A stretch of DNA of 7,024 bases from Actinomycetes bacterium (GTDB lineage: Bacteria; Actinomycetota; Acidimicrobiia; Acidimicrobiales; RAAP-2). A program made the translations under genes and the position numbers. The stretch spans positions 1 to 7,024 of the forward strand of contig JAJYPU010000096.1 in NCBI GenBank assembly GCA_021795095.1, given 5' to 3'. The notes under the pieces were generated by a model. It was not told the DNA's origin and did not search any database. It saw nothing but the letters and a program-made list of their open reading frames with translations. Numbering within the stretch: position 1 is the first letter of the stretch; each line of letters opens with the position of its first letter. Positions 1 to 5,902 of this stretch are shown one piece after another.

Positions 1-1005
1 GGTGACGTGTCCGCCGCCCGGTGAGTAGACGACCGCGTTCTCGAGCAGTGCGTGCACGGCCGAGACGAGTTGGCGCCGGTCCCCCACGATGACGATCGAC
101 GTGGCGGGCTCGACGAAGTCGATGGTGATCCCGTGCTGCTCGGCCGATGTGCGGATCCGCTCCATGGCCTCGGAGACGAACAACGCGACGGGCACCGGCT
201 CGCGCACCGGCGAACCCTCACCTTCGATTCGCGAGAGATCGAGGAGGTCCTCGATGATCCGGTTGACACGGAAGGCCTCGGTGTTTATGCGTTCGGCGAG
301 GCGCCGGGCTATCGAGGCGTCGGGTTCGAACTGCAGCGTCTCAGCGAGCAGGCCGAGCGCTCCCATCGGCGTCTTCAGTTCGTGGCTCACGTTGGCGATG
401 AAGTCACGTCGCACGTCCTCGAGCCGTCGACGTTCGCTGGTGTCCTCGATGACGGCGAGCACGCCGAGTGGCCGTCGGCCGTCGTCGATGACCGACGCGC
501 GCACGCTCAGTGTGCGCCGGGGCGGTCCGTAGATCTCGATTGTCCGGTCGGCCACGCCGCTCGACCAGCCTTCGGCCAGGCACTCCGTGACCGCCTGGGC
601 GGCGATCGCCTCGCCGTAGCGGCTGGTCATGAGTGATTCGGCCAGGCTGTTGCGGTAGACCACCGCACCACCCTCGTCACAGAGCACGAGCCCGAGGGGC
701 AGTGAGTCGAGCGATCGGCGAAGCCGCGTCGACTCGGCACTGGACTCACTCACGGCGGTGGTGGCGGTCCCGGTGACCTCTTCGAGGTAAGCGAGCGCCG
801 CCTCGACCCGACCGGTGTCGCCGTGGGGCTCGACGCCGAGGCGTGCCCCCAACGCGTTGAGTCGTTGGGCGAGCGATCGGTGGTCGCGGTACCGATTGAT
901 CAGGTAGCCGAGCAGTGTGCCGACGATGAGCACCCCGACGCCGACGGCGTAGACGGCGGCGGGTGCCCAGTGGGCGACGGGATTGACAACGGCGGGAACG
1001 ATCAC
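1..1005 (-). CDS. senX3: SenX3/PhoR-like sensor histidine kinase, C-terminus cut by window edge
   Basis: Two-component sensor kinase that autophosphorylates on a histidine and passes the phosphate to a response regulator (RegX3/PhoP type in relatives, tied to phosphate starvation). Read from GTG at 1005-1003, the 335 visible residues show one hydrophobic helix (about 14-36) with almost no extracellular part, a charged linker, a PAS-like region (about 95-190) and the HisKA helix with RRDFIANVSHELKTP. The phospho-acceptor is His208. Asn323 of LLENAVVYSP starts the ATP-binding N box, and the G boxes lie beyond the left edge. The short N-terminus and HisKA sequence closely resemble mycobacterial SenX3. 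No ATG fits: the ATG at 1013 is out of frame and stops after three codons. GAGAAT before the GTG could be a weak ribosome site or a -10 element. It is transcribed away from the T4SS-like operon. The family is sure; the senX3 name rests on similarity recalled from memory. Confidence 0.9.
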   Translation of the reverse strand, partial: MIVPAVVNPVAHWAPAAVYAVGVGVLIVGTLLGYLINRYRDHRSLAQRLNALGARLGVEPHGDTGRVEAALAYLEEVTGTATTAVSESSAESTRLRRSLDSLPLGLVLCDEGGAVVYRNSLAESLMTSRYGEAIAAQAVTECLAEGWSSGVADRTIEIYGPPRRTLSVRASVIDDGRRPLGVLAVIEDTSERRRLEDVRRDFIANVSHELKTPMGALGLLAETLQFEPDASIARRLAERINTEAFRVNRIIEDLLDLSRIEGEGSPVREPVPVALFVSEAMERIRTSAEQHGITIDFVEPATSIVIVGDRRQLVSAVHALLENAVVYSPGGGHVT

Positions 1006-1080
1006 GGATTCATTCTCGCAGACCTGGCCGTAATGGCGGGGACCGCGACCGTTGCGAAGTCCCAGGGAGAAAGGTCCTCG
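1006..1080. promoter_or_regulatory. Divergent intergenic region between kinase and T4SS-like operon
   Basis: This 75-bp gap separates the two divergent start codons and must hold, or overlap, the promoters of both the kinase (leftward) and the four-gene operon (rightward). I see no convincing -35/-10 pair for either direction. A perfect TTGACA at 983-988 faces the operon, but no good -10 lies 16-19 bp after it. On the kinase side, GAGAAT (1017-1012) sits exactly six bases before the GTG, which would suit a leaderless start, but it has no -35 partner. The role is inferred from geometry rather than motifs. Confidence 0.4.
1064..1074 (+). promoter_or_regulatory. Ribosome binding site of the first T4SS-like gene
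   Basis: The purine-rich AGGGAGAAAGG lies 6 bases before ATG 1081 and is the only strong Shine-Dalgarno sequence in the operon. It decides the start of the small membrane protein over an in-frame ATG at 1033 that has none. The later operon genes start inside or at the end of the preceding gene without a comparable site, so translation probably loads here and proceeds by coupling. Confidence 0.75.
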
Positions 1081-1365
1081 ATGCAAATCCTCGCTGTTTC
1101 ACTTAGTCCATCACTCACGGCGCTGCCCGGCAGCGCCGTGCTTATGCAGATCGCCAACGGTCTCGCGGCGTGGAGCCTCATCGGAGCGCTCGTGGCGCTC
1201 CTGCTCGGTGCCGCCCTTTGGGCGATCGGCAGCCACACCCAGAACATGCATCAGTCGATGACCGGTCGGCGCGCGGTGATGACGTCGCTCGTTGCGGCGC
1301 TATTGATTGGGGCTGCCCCGCACCTGGTGGACTTCTTCTTCAAGGCCGGACAGTCGGTGCACTGA
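1081..1365 (+). CDS. Small two-helix membrane protein, VirB2/TrbC- or DUF6112-like T4SS subunit
   Basis: A 94-residue inner-membrane protein, probably the pilin-like or small channel subunit of the T4SS encoded by the operon. A short N-terminal stretch (1-24) precedes two hydrophobic helices at about 26-49 and 65-85. They are joined by a polar loop, GSHTQNMHQSMTGRR, and followed by the tail VDFFFKAGQSVH. This helix-loop-helix pattern, with a WA(I)GS-type end to helix 1 and a glycine-arginine loop before helix 2, resembles the DUF6112 proteins that I recall preceding SCO6881-like genes in actinobacterial conjugative elements. The start is ATG 1081, with a good ribosome site 6 bases upstream. 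The stop overlaps the next start by one base (TGATG). Codons 13-20 lie in a perfect palindrome. No clear cleaved signal peptide is visible. Assignment to the family rests on size, topology and context, since such proteins are poorly conserved. Confidence 0.72.
   Translation: MQILAVSLSPSLTALPGSAVLMQIANGLAAWSLIGALVALLLGAALWAIGSHTQNMHQSMTGRRAVMTSLVAALLIGAAPHLVDFFFKAGQSVH
1116..1140. repeat. Perfect 25-bp palindrome (12-bp arms, 1-bp centre) inside the first T4SS-like gene
   Basis: The left arm CACGGCGCTGCC (1116-1127) is followed by a single C at 1128 and the exact reverse complement GGCAGCGCCGTG (1129-1140). As RNA it would fold into an 11-bp GC-rich stem with a three-base loop, beginning 35 bases into the coding sequence. 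As DNA it is a symmetric site about 110 bp from the kinase start. It encodes LTALPGSAV in the weakly constrained N-terminal segment before helix 1. There is no T-tract after it, so it is not a standard terminator. A dimeric repressor site, a translational or transcriptional pause, or a processing site are all possible. The repeat itself is certain; its function is unknown. Confidence 0.85.
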
Positions 1366-2474
1366 TGGGTATCGGCTGTCTACTCTCACCCCTGGGCTGT
1401 GCGACGACCTCTGTCGCCAAGGCCACGCTCGGTGACATCTTCAACGCGATGACCTCCTGGGTGCTCGCGAGTGTGTCGTGGGTGCTCAGCACCACCGGTC
1501 ACGTCCTGACTTCGACGGGGGACCCAACCAGCGTGGTGCACGCGGCGTCGGGTGAGTATGCGTCGCTCGTGACCCTGGCGCCGGTGCTGCTGCTCGTCGG
1601 TCTTGTCGTCGCCACGGTTCACGGCGTGGTGCGCAACGACCCCGGCTCGCTGTGGCGCGTCTATCTCGGCATCGCGCCGGCCGCGGTCCTCGCCGTCGCG
1701 AGCGCTCAGCCCATCGCGAGGATGATCCTCGCGGCGACCGACGAGCTGACGACCGGTGCGTCGGCCTCGGTCGCACGGCACGTGCCGGTGCTCGGCGCTC
1801 AGGTCGCGGTGCTCGCCGGGTCCACGCCGGGCTTCGGTCTCTTGTTGGTGGCACTCGCCGTCGCGCTCGGCGGGTGGCTCCTGTGGTGTGAACTCGTGGT
1901 GCGGGCGGTCGTCTTGACGCTGCTCATCGTCCTCGTGCCCGTCGTCGTCCCCCTCGTGACGGTGCCCGCCCTACGCCGTGTCGGGTGGCGTCTGTTCGAG
2001 ACGTTCATGGCCGTCGCGTTGAGCAAGGTCCTGATCGTGATCGCACTCAGCGTGGGCTTTGGCGAGTTGCGCGGTGGTTCGGTGACGGCGGTCGTGACCG
2101 GGGCGGTGACGATCGTGCTGGCGACGTTCAGCCCGTTCGTGCTCTTGCGGATCGTTCCGATCATGGAGCAGTCCGCCATGCAGCACGTCGCGGGGTTGCG
2201 CCAGCGCTTCACCCAGTCGGTCCAGGCATTGCCGTCGTCGCCGCTCGCCGCGGCCGCGCGAGCGATCGGACCCGAGCCACCGCTGCCGCCGGCACCCGAG
2301 CGGCCCGAGGATCTGGGGTTCGGCCTCTGGGAGGGCGACGGCGAGATGCCGATGCCGCCCCAGGGGGGCGAGCCGGCCAAGGCCCCCGTCGGCCAGGCCC
2401 GACGTCGTGGTGGTCACGTCGCGTATTACAGCGACGGTCGTGGCCCGGTCGTGGGCTGGCACTTCGATGAGTGA
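1365..2474 (+). CDS. VirB6/TrbL-like polytopic T4SS channel protein (SCO6881-type)
   Basis: A 369-residue integral membrane protein predicted to form the inner-membrane translocation channel of the T4SS. The N-terminal segment has two cysteines (Cys5, Cys12) and an amphipathic stretch. About six hydrophobic helices follow, near 66-88, 98-115, 156-175, 180-200, 211-231 and 240-262. Between helices lie RNDPGSLWRVYLG and PALRRVGWRLFETFMAVALSKVLIV, the latter matching the conserved 'ATR..W....A..LSK..IV' pattern I recall from SCO6881/TrbL-like proteins. A proline-rich, probably cytoplasmic tail (302-345) ends in a short basic-aromatic segment. ATG 1365 is chosen because it overlaps the previous stop by one base. 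The frame is open further upstream, to 1170, but that would lie wholly inside the previous gene. The 3' end overlaps the next gene by 8 bases. The family fits well; it was recognised by pattern, not alignment. Confidence 0.8.
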   Translation: MGIGCLLSPLGCATTSVAKATLGDIFNAMTSWVLASVSWVLSTTGHVLTSTGDPTSVVHAASGEYASLVTLAPVLLLVGLVVATVHGVVRNDPGSLWRVYLGIAPAAVLAVASAQPIARMILAATDELTTGASASVARHVPVLGAQVAVLAGSTPGFGLLLVALAVALGGWLLWCELVVRAVVLTLLIVLVPVVVPLVTVPALRRVGWRLFETFMAVALSKVLIVIALSVGFGELRGGSVTAVVTGAVTIVLATFSPFVLLRIVPIMEQSAMQHVAGLRQRFTQSVQALPSSPLAAAARAIGPEPPLPPAPERPEDLGFGLWEGDGEMPMPPQGGEPAKAPVGQARRRGGHVAYYSDGRGPVVGWHFDE

Positions 2475-4671
2475 GCCGCTCGGCCCGGGGCCCGCGGATG
2501 TCGCCGCGCGCTGGATCGGGGTGCGTCGCCATCAGGCGGTGCTCGCCGTGCTCGGCGTCGTCGCGTTGGGTGACGGGCTACTGCGAACGCGCTCGGTGCT
2601 GGAGGTGACGTTGGCGGTGCTGCTCGGCGCGGGCGCGCTGCCCCTCGGTGCCGAGACGCTCGGGGGCGTCGTCGCAGCGGCGATCGCCTTCTCGCTGCGC
2701 CGTCGGTGGTCGCGACTCACGGTCGCGCGTGCCGGGGACCGGGTCGTCGTCGAGAGCCGCGAGGTGCTCGGCGTCAACGCGTTCGTCCTGCAGCACCGGG
2801 GCCGGCTCGACCTCAACGGTCAAGACCACCGGGTCGCGGTCCGTCTGGCCGCCTCCATCGACGCCGCCGCCTCGGCCGATCGCCACGATCGACGGATTGG
2901 GGTTCACGTGTGTCGCGACGGCGCTCGGGCGTCGACGGTCCTCGTGACCCCCGCCGACGGTGTCGCGCCGGCCGGATGGGACCGCGACGACGACGCCCTT
3001 TTCACCGCCGCCTCGGCCCGCCGCGGCACGTCGTGGTGGCTCGAGCGGTGGTGGTACCTGCGCACCAGCGACCACGTCACCTGCGTCTTGCGGGTGGGCG
3101 ACCTTCGCGGTACGTCCCACGACGCGCTGCTCGCCGGACTCCAGGACCTCGGCGACCGAGTCACGCTCTCGATACAGGTCACCGCGATCGGCGGGACCGA
3201 ACGCGCCCGTCGCGTCGCCGAACGCGCCGTGCACCGCCAGCGCAGCGACCGCGCCACCACGGTCGCGGCCGGGTTCCGTTCGACGGCCCGGACCCAACTG
3301 GTTGAGGCCCGCGCGGAGCGGCGCGAACTCGACGTGGCCTCGGGGCGCTCGCTCATGCGCCTGCGCGTGTACGTGACCGTGCGCGCGTCCTCGTGCTCGG
3401 CGCTGCGCGACGCGCGCGAGGCCGCTCGACGCCGCGCGCTCGACGCCGGCGTTCGCCTCGACCGTGGCGGCGGTCGCCAGTGGCTCTGGTTCATCGACCA
3501 GCTCACGGGGTCGACCCCCCGGGCCGCGACGCACTGGATCACGAGCGCGGACCTGGACGCGTTGCGGGTGCCGTCCCATGACGCCGGCAGCGGCCTCGAC
3601 GGGCGAGCGCTCGGGACGGTCGCGGGGGGCGCCCCATTCGCGCTCGACCCGTTCGACCTCTACGGCGCCGGGCTCGTCGCGAATCCGAACGTCGTGGTGG
3701 CCGGGGCGATCGGCGTCGGCAAGAGCACCGTCGTCAAGATGATGGTGGACCGGGCACTCGCCCGCGGCCGACGGGCGGTCATCGTTGACCCCAAGGGCGA
3801 GTACGGCGACCTGGCGCGGCGGTACGGCTGCCGCTCGGTCGCCCTCGGGCGTGACGGCTGGTGCGACCCGTTCCTCGACGCCACCGACGCATCCGCCCTC
3901 GCTCGCGCCATGATCGCCTCGGCCCAGGGTCAACCGCTCACCGACGAACAGCACTTCGCCTTTGACGAGGCGTGGGAGGCCCTCGGTCGAGACCGCCCCA
4001 CTCGGGTCATGCGGGCGCTCTTTGAGTCGACGCGCCCGGCCCTCGACGGGCAGGCTTCACCCTCGCGTTCCCTCGCCCTCACGTTGCGTCGGTTCGTCGA
4101 CGGGGACCTCGCCGGCCTCTTCGACGGGCCGGGCGAACCCGTGACCCTCGACGGCGACCTGGTCGTGCTCGATCTCTCGGCCCAGTGGTCCGGTGACGCG
4201 ATGGCGGTGGCGGCGCTCAGTGCCGTGGCCGCCGCTCAGCGAGTGGCCGCGGCGGCGGGCGCCGGCTACGTCGTGCTCGACGAGGCGTGGGCGCTGCTCT
4301 CGGACCCGAACGCCCTGGCGTGGCTGCGTGGCTCGTGGAAGCTGGCACGGTCGCGCGGCGTGAGCCACGTGCTGGTCCTGCACCGGTGGGGTGACGTCGC
4401 CGCGGTCGGAGACGAGGGCAGCGCGCAGCGCGAGCGGGCGCGGGGCCTGCTACGCGAGTGTGAGACGGCGTGGCTCTTCCGCCAACCACCCGACGAGGCG
4501 AACGACGTGGCGACGGCGCTCGCGTTGAGCACGCTCGAGCGCCGTACCCTGAGCGATCTTCGGCGAGGCGAGGCGCTGGTGCGCTACGGGGCCCACCGCT
4601 CGGTCGTGCGCGTCACGCCCGACGCCGCCGACCATCAGATCATCGACACCGACGCCGCGATGCGCGTATGA
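2467..4671 (+). CDS. VirB4-type T4SS ATPase with SCO6880-like N-terminal region
   Basis: A 734-residue AAA+ family ATPase that should power substrate transfer or pilus assembly at the inner membrane. Residues about 24-75 contain two hydrophobic stretches, like the PrgI/VirB3-type segment at the start of SCO6880 proteins. Residues about 80-385 form the VirB4 N-terminal region, with an arginine-rich helical segment (about 235-345). The ATPase domain follows the block DPFDLYGAGLVANPNVVVAG. Walker A is GAIGVGKST (413-421, Lys419), then VDPKGEYG (Asp441), and Walker B is VVLDEAW (Asp605, Glu606). In Streptomyces elements, as I recall them, the SCO6880-like part and the ATPase are usually separate genes, so one chain here is notable. 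ATG 2467 is chosen because it overlaps the upstream stop by 8 bases; no Shine-Dalgarno is present, so coupling is likely. The 3' end overlaps the next gene in ATGA. Confidence 0.88.
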   Translation: MSEPLGPGPADVAARWIGVRRHQAVLAVLGVVALGDGLLRTRSVLEVTLAVLLGAGALPLGAETLGGVVAAAIAFSLRRRWSRLTVARAGDRVVVESREVLGVNAFVLQHRGRLDLNGQDHRVAVRLAASIDAAASADRHDRRIGVHVCRDGARASTVLVTPADGVAPAGWDRDDDALFTAASARRGTSWWLERWWYLRTSDHVTCVLRVGDLRGTSHDALLAGLQDLGDRVTLSIQVTAIGGTERARRVAERAVHRQRSDRATTVAAGFRSTARTQLVEARAERRELDVASGRSLMRLRVYVTVRASSCSALRDAREAARRRALDAGVRLDRGGGRQWLWFIDQLTGSTPRAATHWITSADLDALRVPSHDAGSGLDGRALGTVAGGAPFALDPFDLYGAGLVANPNVVVAGAIGVGKSTVVKMMVDRALARGRRAVIVDPKGEYGDLARRYGCRSVALGRDGWCDPFLDATDASALARAMIASAQGQPLTDEQHFAFDEAWEALGRDRPTRVMRALFESTRPALDGQASPSRSLALTLRRFVDGDLAGLFDGPGEPVTLDGDLVVLDLSAQWSGDAMAVAALSAVAAAQRVAAAAGAGYVVLDEAWALLSDPNALAWLRGSWKLARSRGVSHVLVLHRWGDVAAVGDEGSAQRERARGLLRECETAWLFRQPPDEANDVATALALSTLERRTLSDLRRGEALVRYGAHRSVVRVTPDAADHQIIDTDAAMRV

Positions 4672-5867
4672 CGCGCGGCCTTCGCCTCGGACGCCGCGTC
4701 GTCGCCGGTTTCGCCCTCGGGAGGTCGGTGCGACTCGAACATCGCCACTCGCTGCTCGTCGTCGGGCCAACCCAGGCGGGCAAGACTTCCTCGCTCGTCA
4801 TCCCCTCAATCCTGTCGTGGCCGGACGCACTGGTCGTCACCAGTGTGAAACGCGACGTCGTCGCAGCGACCCAGCCCTGGCGCTCGGCGCTCGGCGAGGT
4901 CCAGGTGCTCGACCCCGGCGCCCCGGACGGTCTGACCTGGGACCCCCTGGAGGGCGTGAGGACGATGCGCGACGCACTGCGCGTCGCGCGCGACCTCACG
5001 TTACGTTCGTCGGGTCACGGTGACACCGAGTTCTGGAACACCCTCGCGGTCAAGTTGCTCGGCGCGCTCTTCGTGCGCGCACTCGAGCGTGGCCAGACGG
5101 TCGTGGACGTGGCACTCGTGCTCGAGTCGCGTGACTTCGACGGGTGGACCGACGATCCGACGAGCGTCGCGGCGCGCGTCGTCGCGGACTTCCTCAGTCA
5201 CGAGGCCCGCACGATCGACGGCGTGATCACGACGGCCGAGACCATGCTCCTGCCGTGGCGATTCGATCAGCCGCGCGCCCGGGTCCGCCGCGTCGTCGAC
5301 GGCGCCCACACGCTGTATCTCTGCAGTCCACGTGGCGAGCAGGCCCACTACCAGTCGCTCTTCGCGGGGGCACTGCGTAGCGTGCTCGACGAGCAACAAC
5401 GCCGCGTCGAGCACGGCACCGCGCGGCCGCTCCTGTTGGTGCTCGATGAGGCCGCCGTGGTGGCACCCCTCGACGAGCTCGACGAGTTGGCCGCGACGCT
5501 CGCCGGACTCTCGGTGACCTTGATCACCGTCGTCCAGGACTTCGCCCAGCTGGTGGCGCGGTGGGGTCCGCGGGCCTCGACCATCGTCAACAACCACGCG
5601 ACACGACTGGTGTTGGCCGGCCTCGCCGATCCAACGGCTGCGACCTACGTGCCCGAGGTCGCCCCGCCGGCCAAAGCGTCGAGTTCGAGGTCCACCTCGT
5701 CGAGGCCGGCGCCGTCGATGCGTGAACGGCCCCGAGGGACCGCGCTCGTCGTCGCGGGTAACCGTCGGCCCGTCACAGTCCGTATCCGCCCGTGGTGGCG
5801 CGACGGGCGACTGCGGGTGCGCGGCGTACGACGGAGCAAGCGACGGATCACGCGCAATGCGCGATGA
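4668..5867 (+). CDS. VirD4/TraG-like T4SS coupling ATPase lacking membrane helices
   Basis: A 399-residue P-loop ATPase of the type IV coupling protein family, which delivers substrate to the secretion channel. Walker A is GPTQAGKTSS (33-42, Lys39), and VVTSVKRDVV follows where relatives have the K-[GR]-[DE] segment. WDPLEG and FWNTLAVKLLGALF match the usual 'NPL' and 'FW...A..LL' blocks. Walker B is LLLVLDEAAVV (Asp260, Glu261), and VVQDFAQLVARWG with NNHATRLVLAGLADP are the conserved C-terminal blocks. A Ser/Arg/Pro-rich linker (about 345-362) precedes a closing beta segment, GTALVVAGNRRP, then PWWRD. Typical members begin with transmembrane helices. This one starts only 32 residues before Walker A, and extending the open frame upstream adds only charged sequence. 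ATG 4668 overlaps the VirB4 stop in ATGA. The stop lies in a hairpin and overlaps an alternative ATG of the next gene. Confidence 0.86.
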   Translation: MTRGLRLGRRVVAGFALGRSVRLEHRHSLLVVGPTQAGKTSSLVIPSILSWPDALVVTSVKRDVVAATQPWRSALGEVQVLDPGAPDGLTWDPLEGVRTMRDALRVARDLTLRSSGHGDTEFWNTLAVKLLGALFVRALERGQTVVDVALVLESRDFDGWTDDPTSVAARVVADFLSHEARTIDGVITTAETMLLPWRFDQPRARVRRVVDGAHTLYLCSPRGEQAHYQSLFAGALRSVLDEQQRRVEHGTARPLLLVLDEAAVVAPLDELDELAATLAGLSVTLITVVQDFAQLVARWGPRASTIVNNHATRLVLAGLADPTAATYVPEVAPPAKASSSRSTSSRPAPSMRERPRGTALVVAGNRRPVTVRIRPWWRDGRLRVRGVRRSKRRITRNAR

Positions 5868-5869
5868 TC
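5846..5869. repeat. Imperfect inverted repeat across the coupling-ATPase stop codon
   Basis: CGCGC (5851-5855) pairs with GCGCG (5859-5863) around an AAT loop. The outer GATC (5846-5849) pairs with GATC (5866-5869) across a small 1x2 internal loop. The element contains the last codons and stop of the coupling ATPase and the ATG at 5864, and sits just upstream of the ROK -10 element. It lacks the T-run of an intrinsic terminator. It could weaken read-through, hide ATG 5864 or bind a regulator; which, if any, is not shown by the sequence. Confidence 0.45.
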
Positions 5870-5890
5870 GAAATCCCGCGACGTGGTAAG

Positions 5891-5896
5891 TACGAT
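5891..5896 (+). promoter_or_regulatory. Putative -10 element for leaderless transcription of the ROK gene
   Basis: TACGAT fits the actinobacterial TANNNT -10 consensus and is separated by exactly six bases (TCGCGG) from ATG 5903. If the A of that ATG is +1, the hexamer occupies -12 to -7, the arrangement known for leaderless actinobacterial transcripts. No Shine-Dalgarno sequence precedes ATG 5903, which agrees with this. No good -35 hexamer is visible about 17-18 bases upstream. Confidence 0.5.
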
Positions 5897-5902
5897 TCGC
5901 GG

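Noticed and set aside
52..636. Plus-strand open frame (194 codons) opposite the histidine kinase
   Set aside because: The minus strand encodes an unmistakable HisKA region here; the plus-strand translation has no family signature.
983..1013. Perfect TTGACA at 983-988 as the -35 of the T4SS-like operon promoter
   Set aside because: The hexamers 16-19 bases downstream (GGATTC, GATTCA, ATTCAT) are poor -10 matches, and the site is within the kinase coding sequence, so a chance match is likely.
1033..1080. Upstream in-frame ATG at 1033 as the start of the small membrane protein
   Set aside because: It lacks a ribosome binding site and adds only polar residues, while ATG 1081 has a strong site at proper spacing.
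2578..3954. Long open frame (458 codons) on the minus strand opposite the VirB4-like gene
   Set aside because: No recognisable motifs, biased composition, and it mirrors a gene with clear Walker motifs. Long antisense frames are expected in such GC-rich DNA.
5686..5699. Small palindrome CGAGGT-CC-ACCTCG in the same linker
   Set aside because: Six-base arms with a two-base centre are expected by chance in GC-rich coding sequence, and no regulatory context is present.
5640..5735. Possible frameshift near the end of the coupling ATPase, where a Ser/Arg/Pro-rich stretch replaces the usual sequence
   Set aside because: The reading frame continues into a recognisable family C-terminus (GTALVVAGNRRP, PWWRD), so this is a variable linker rather than a broken gene.
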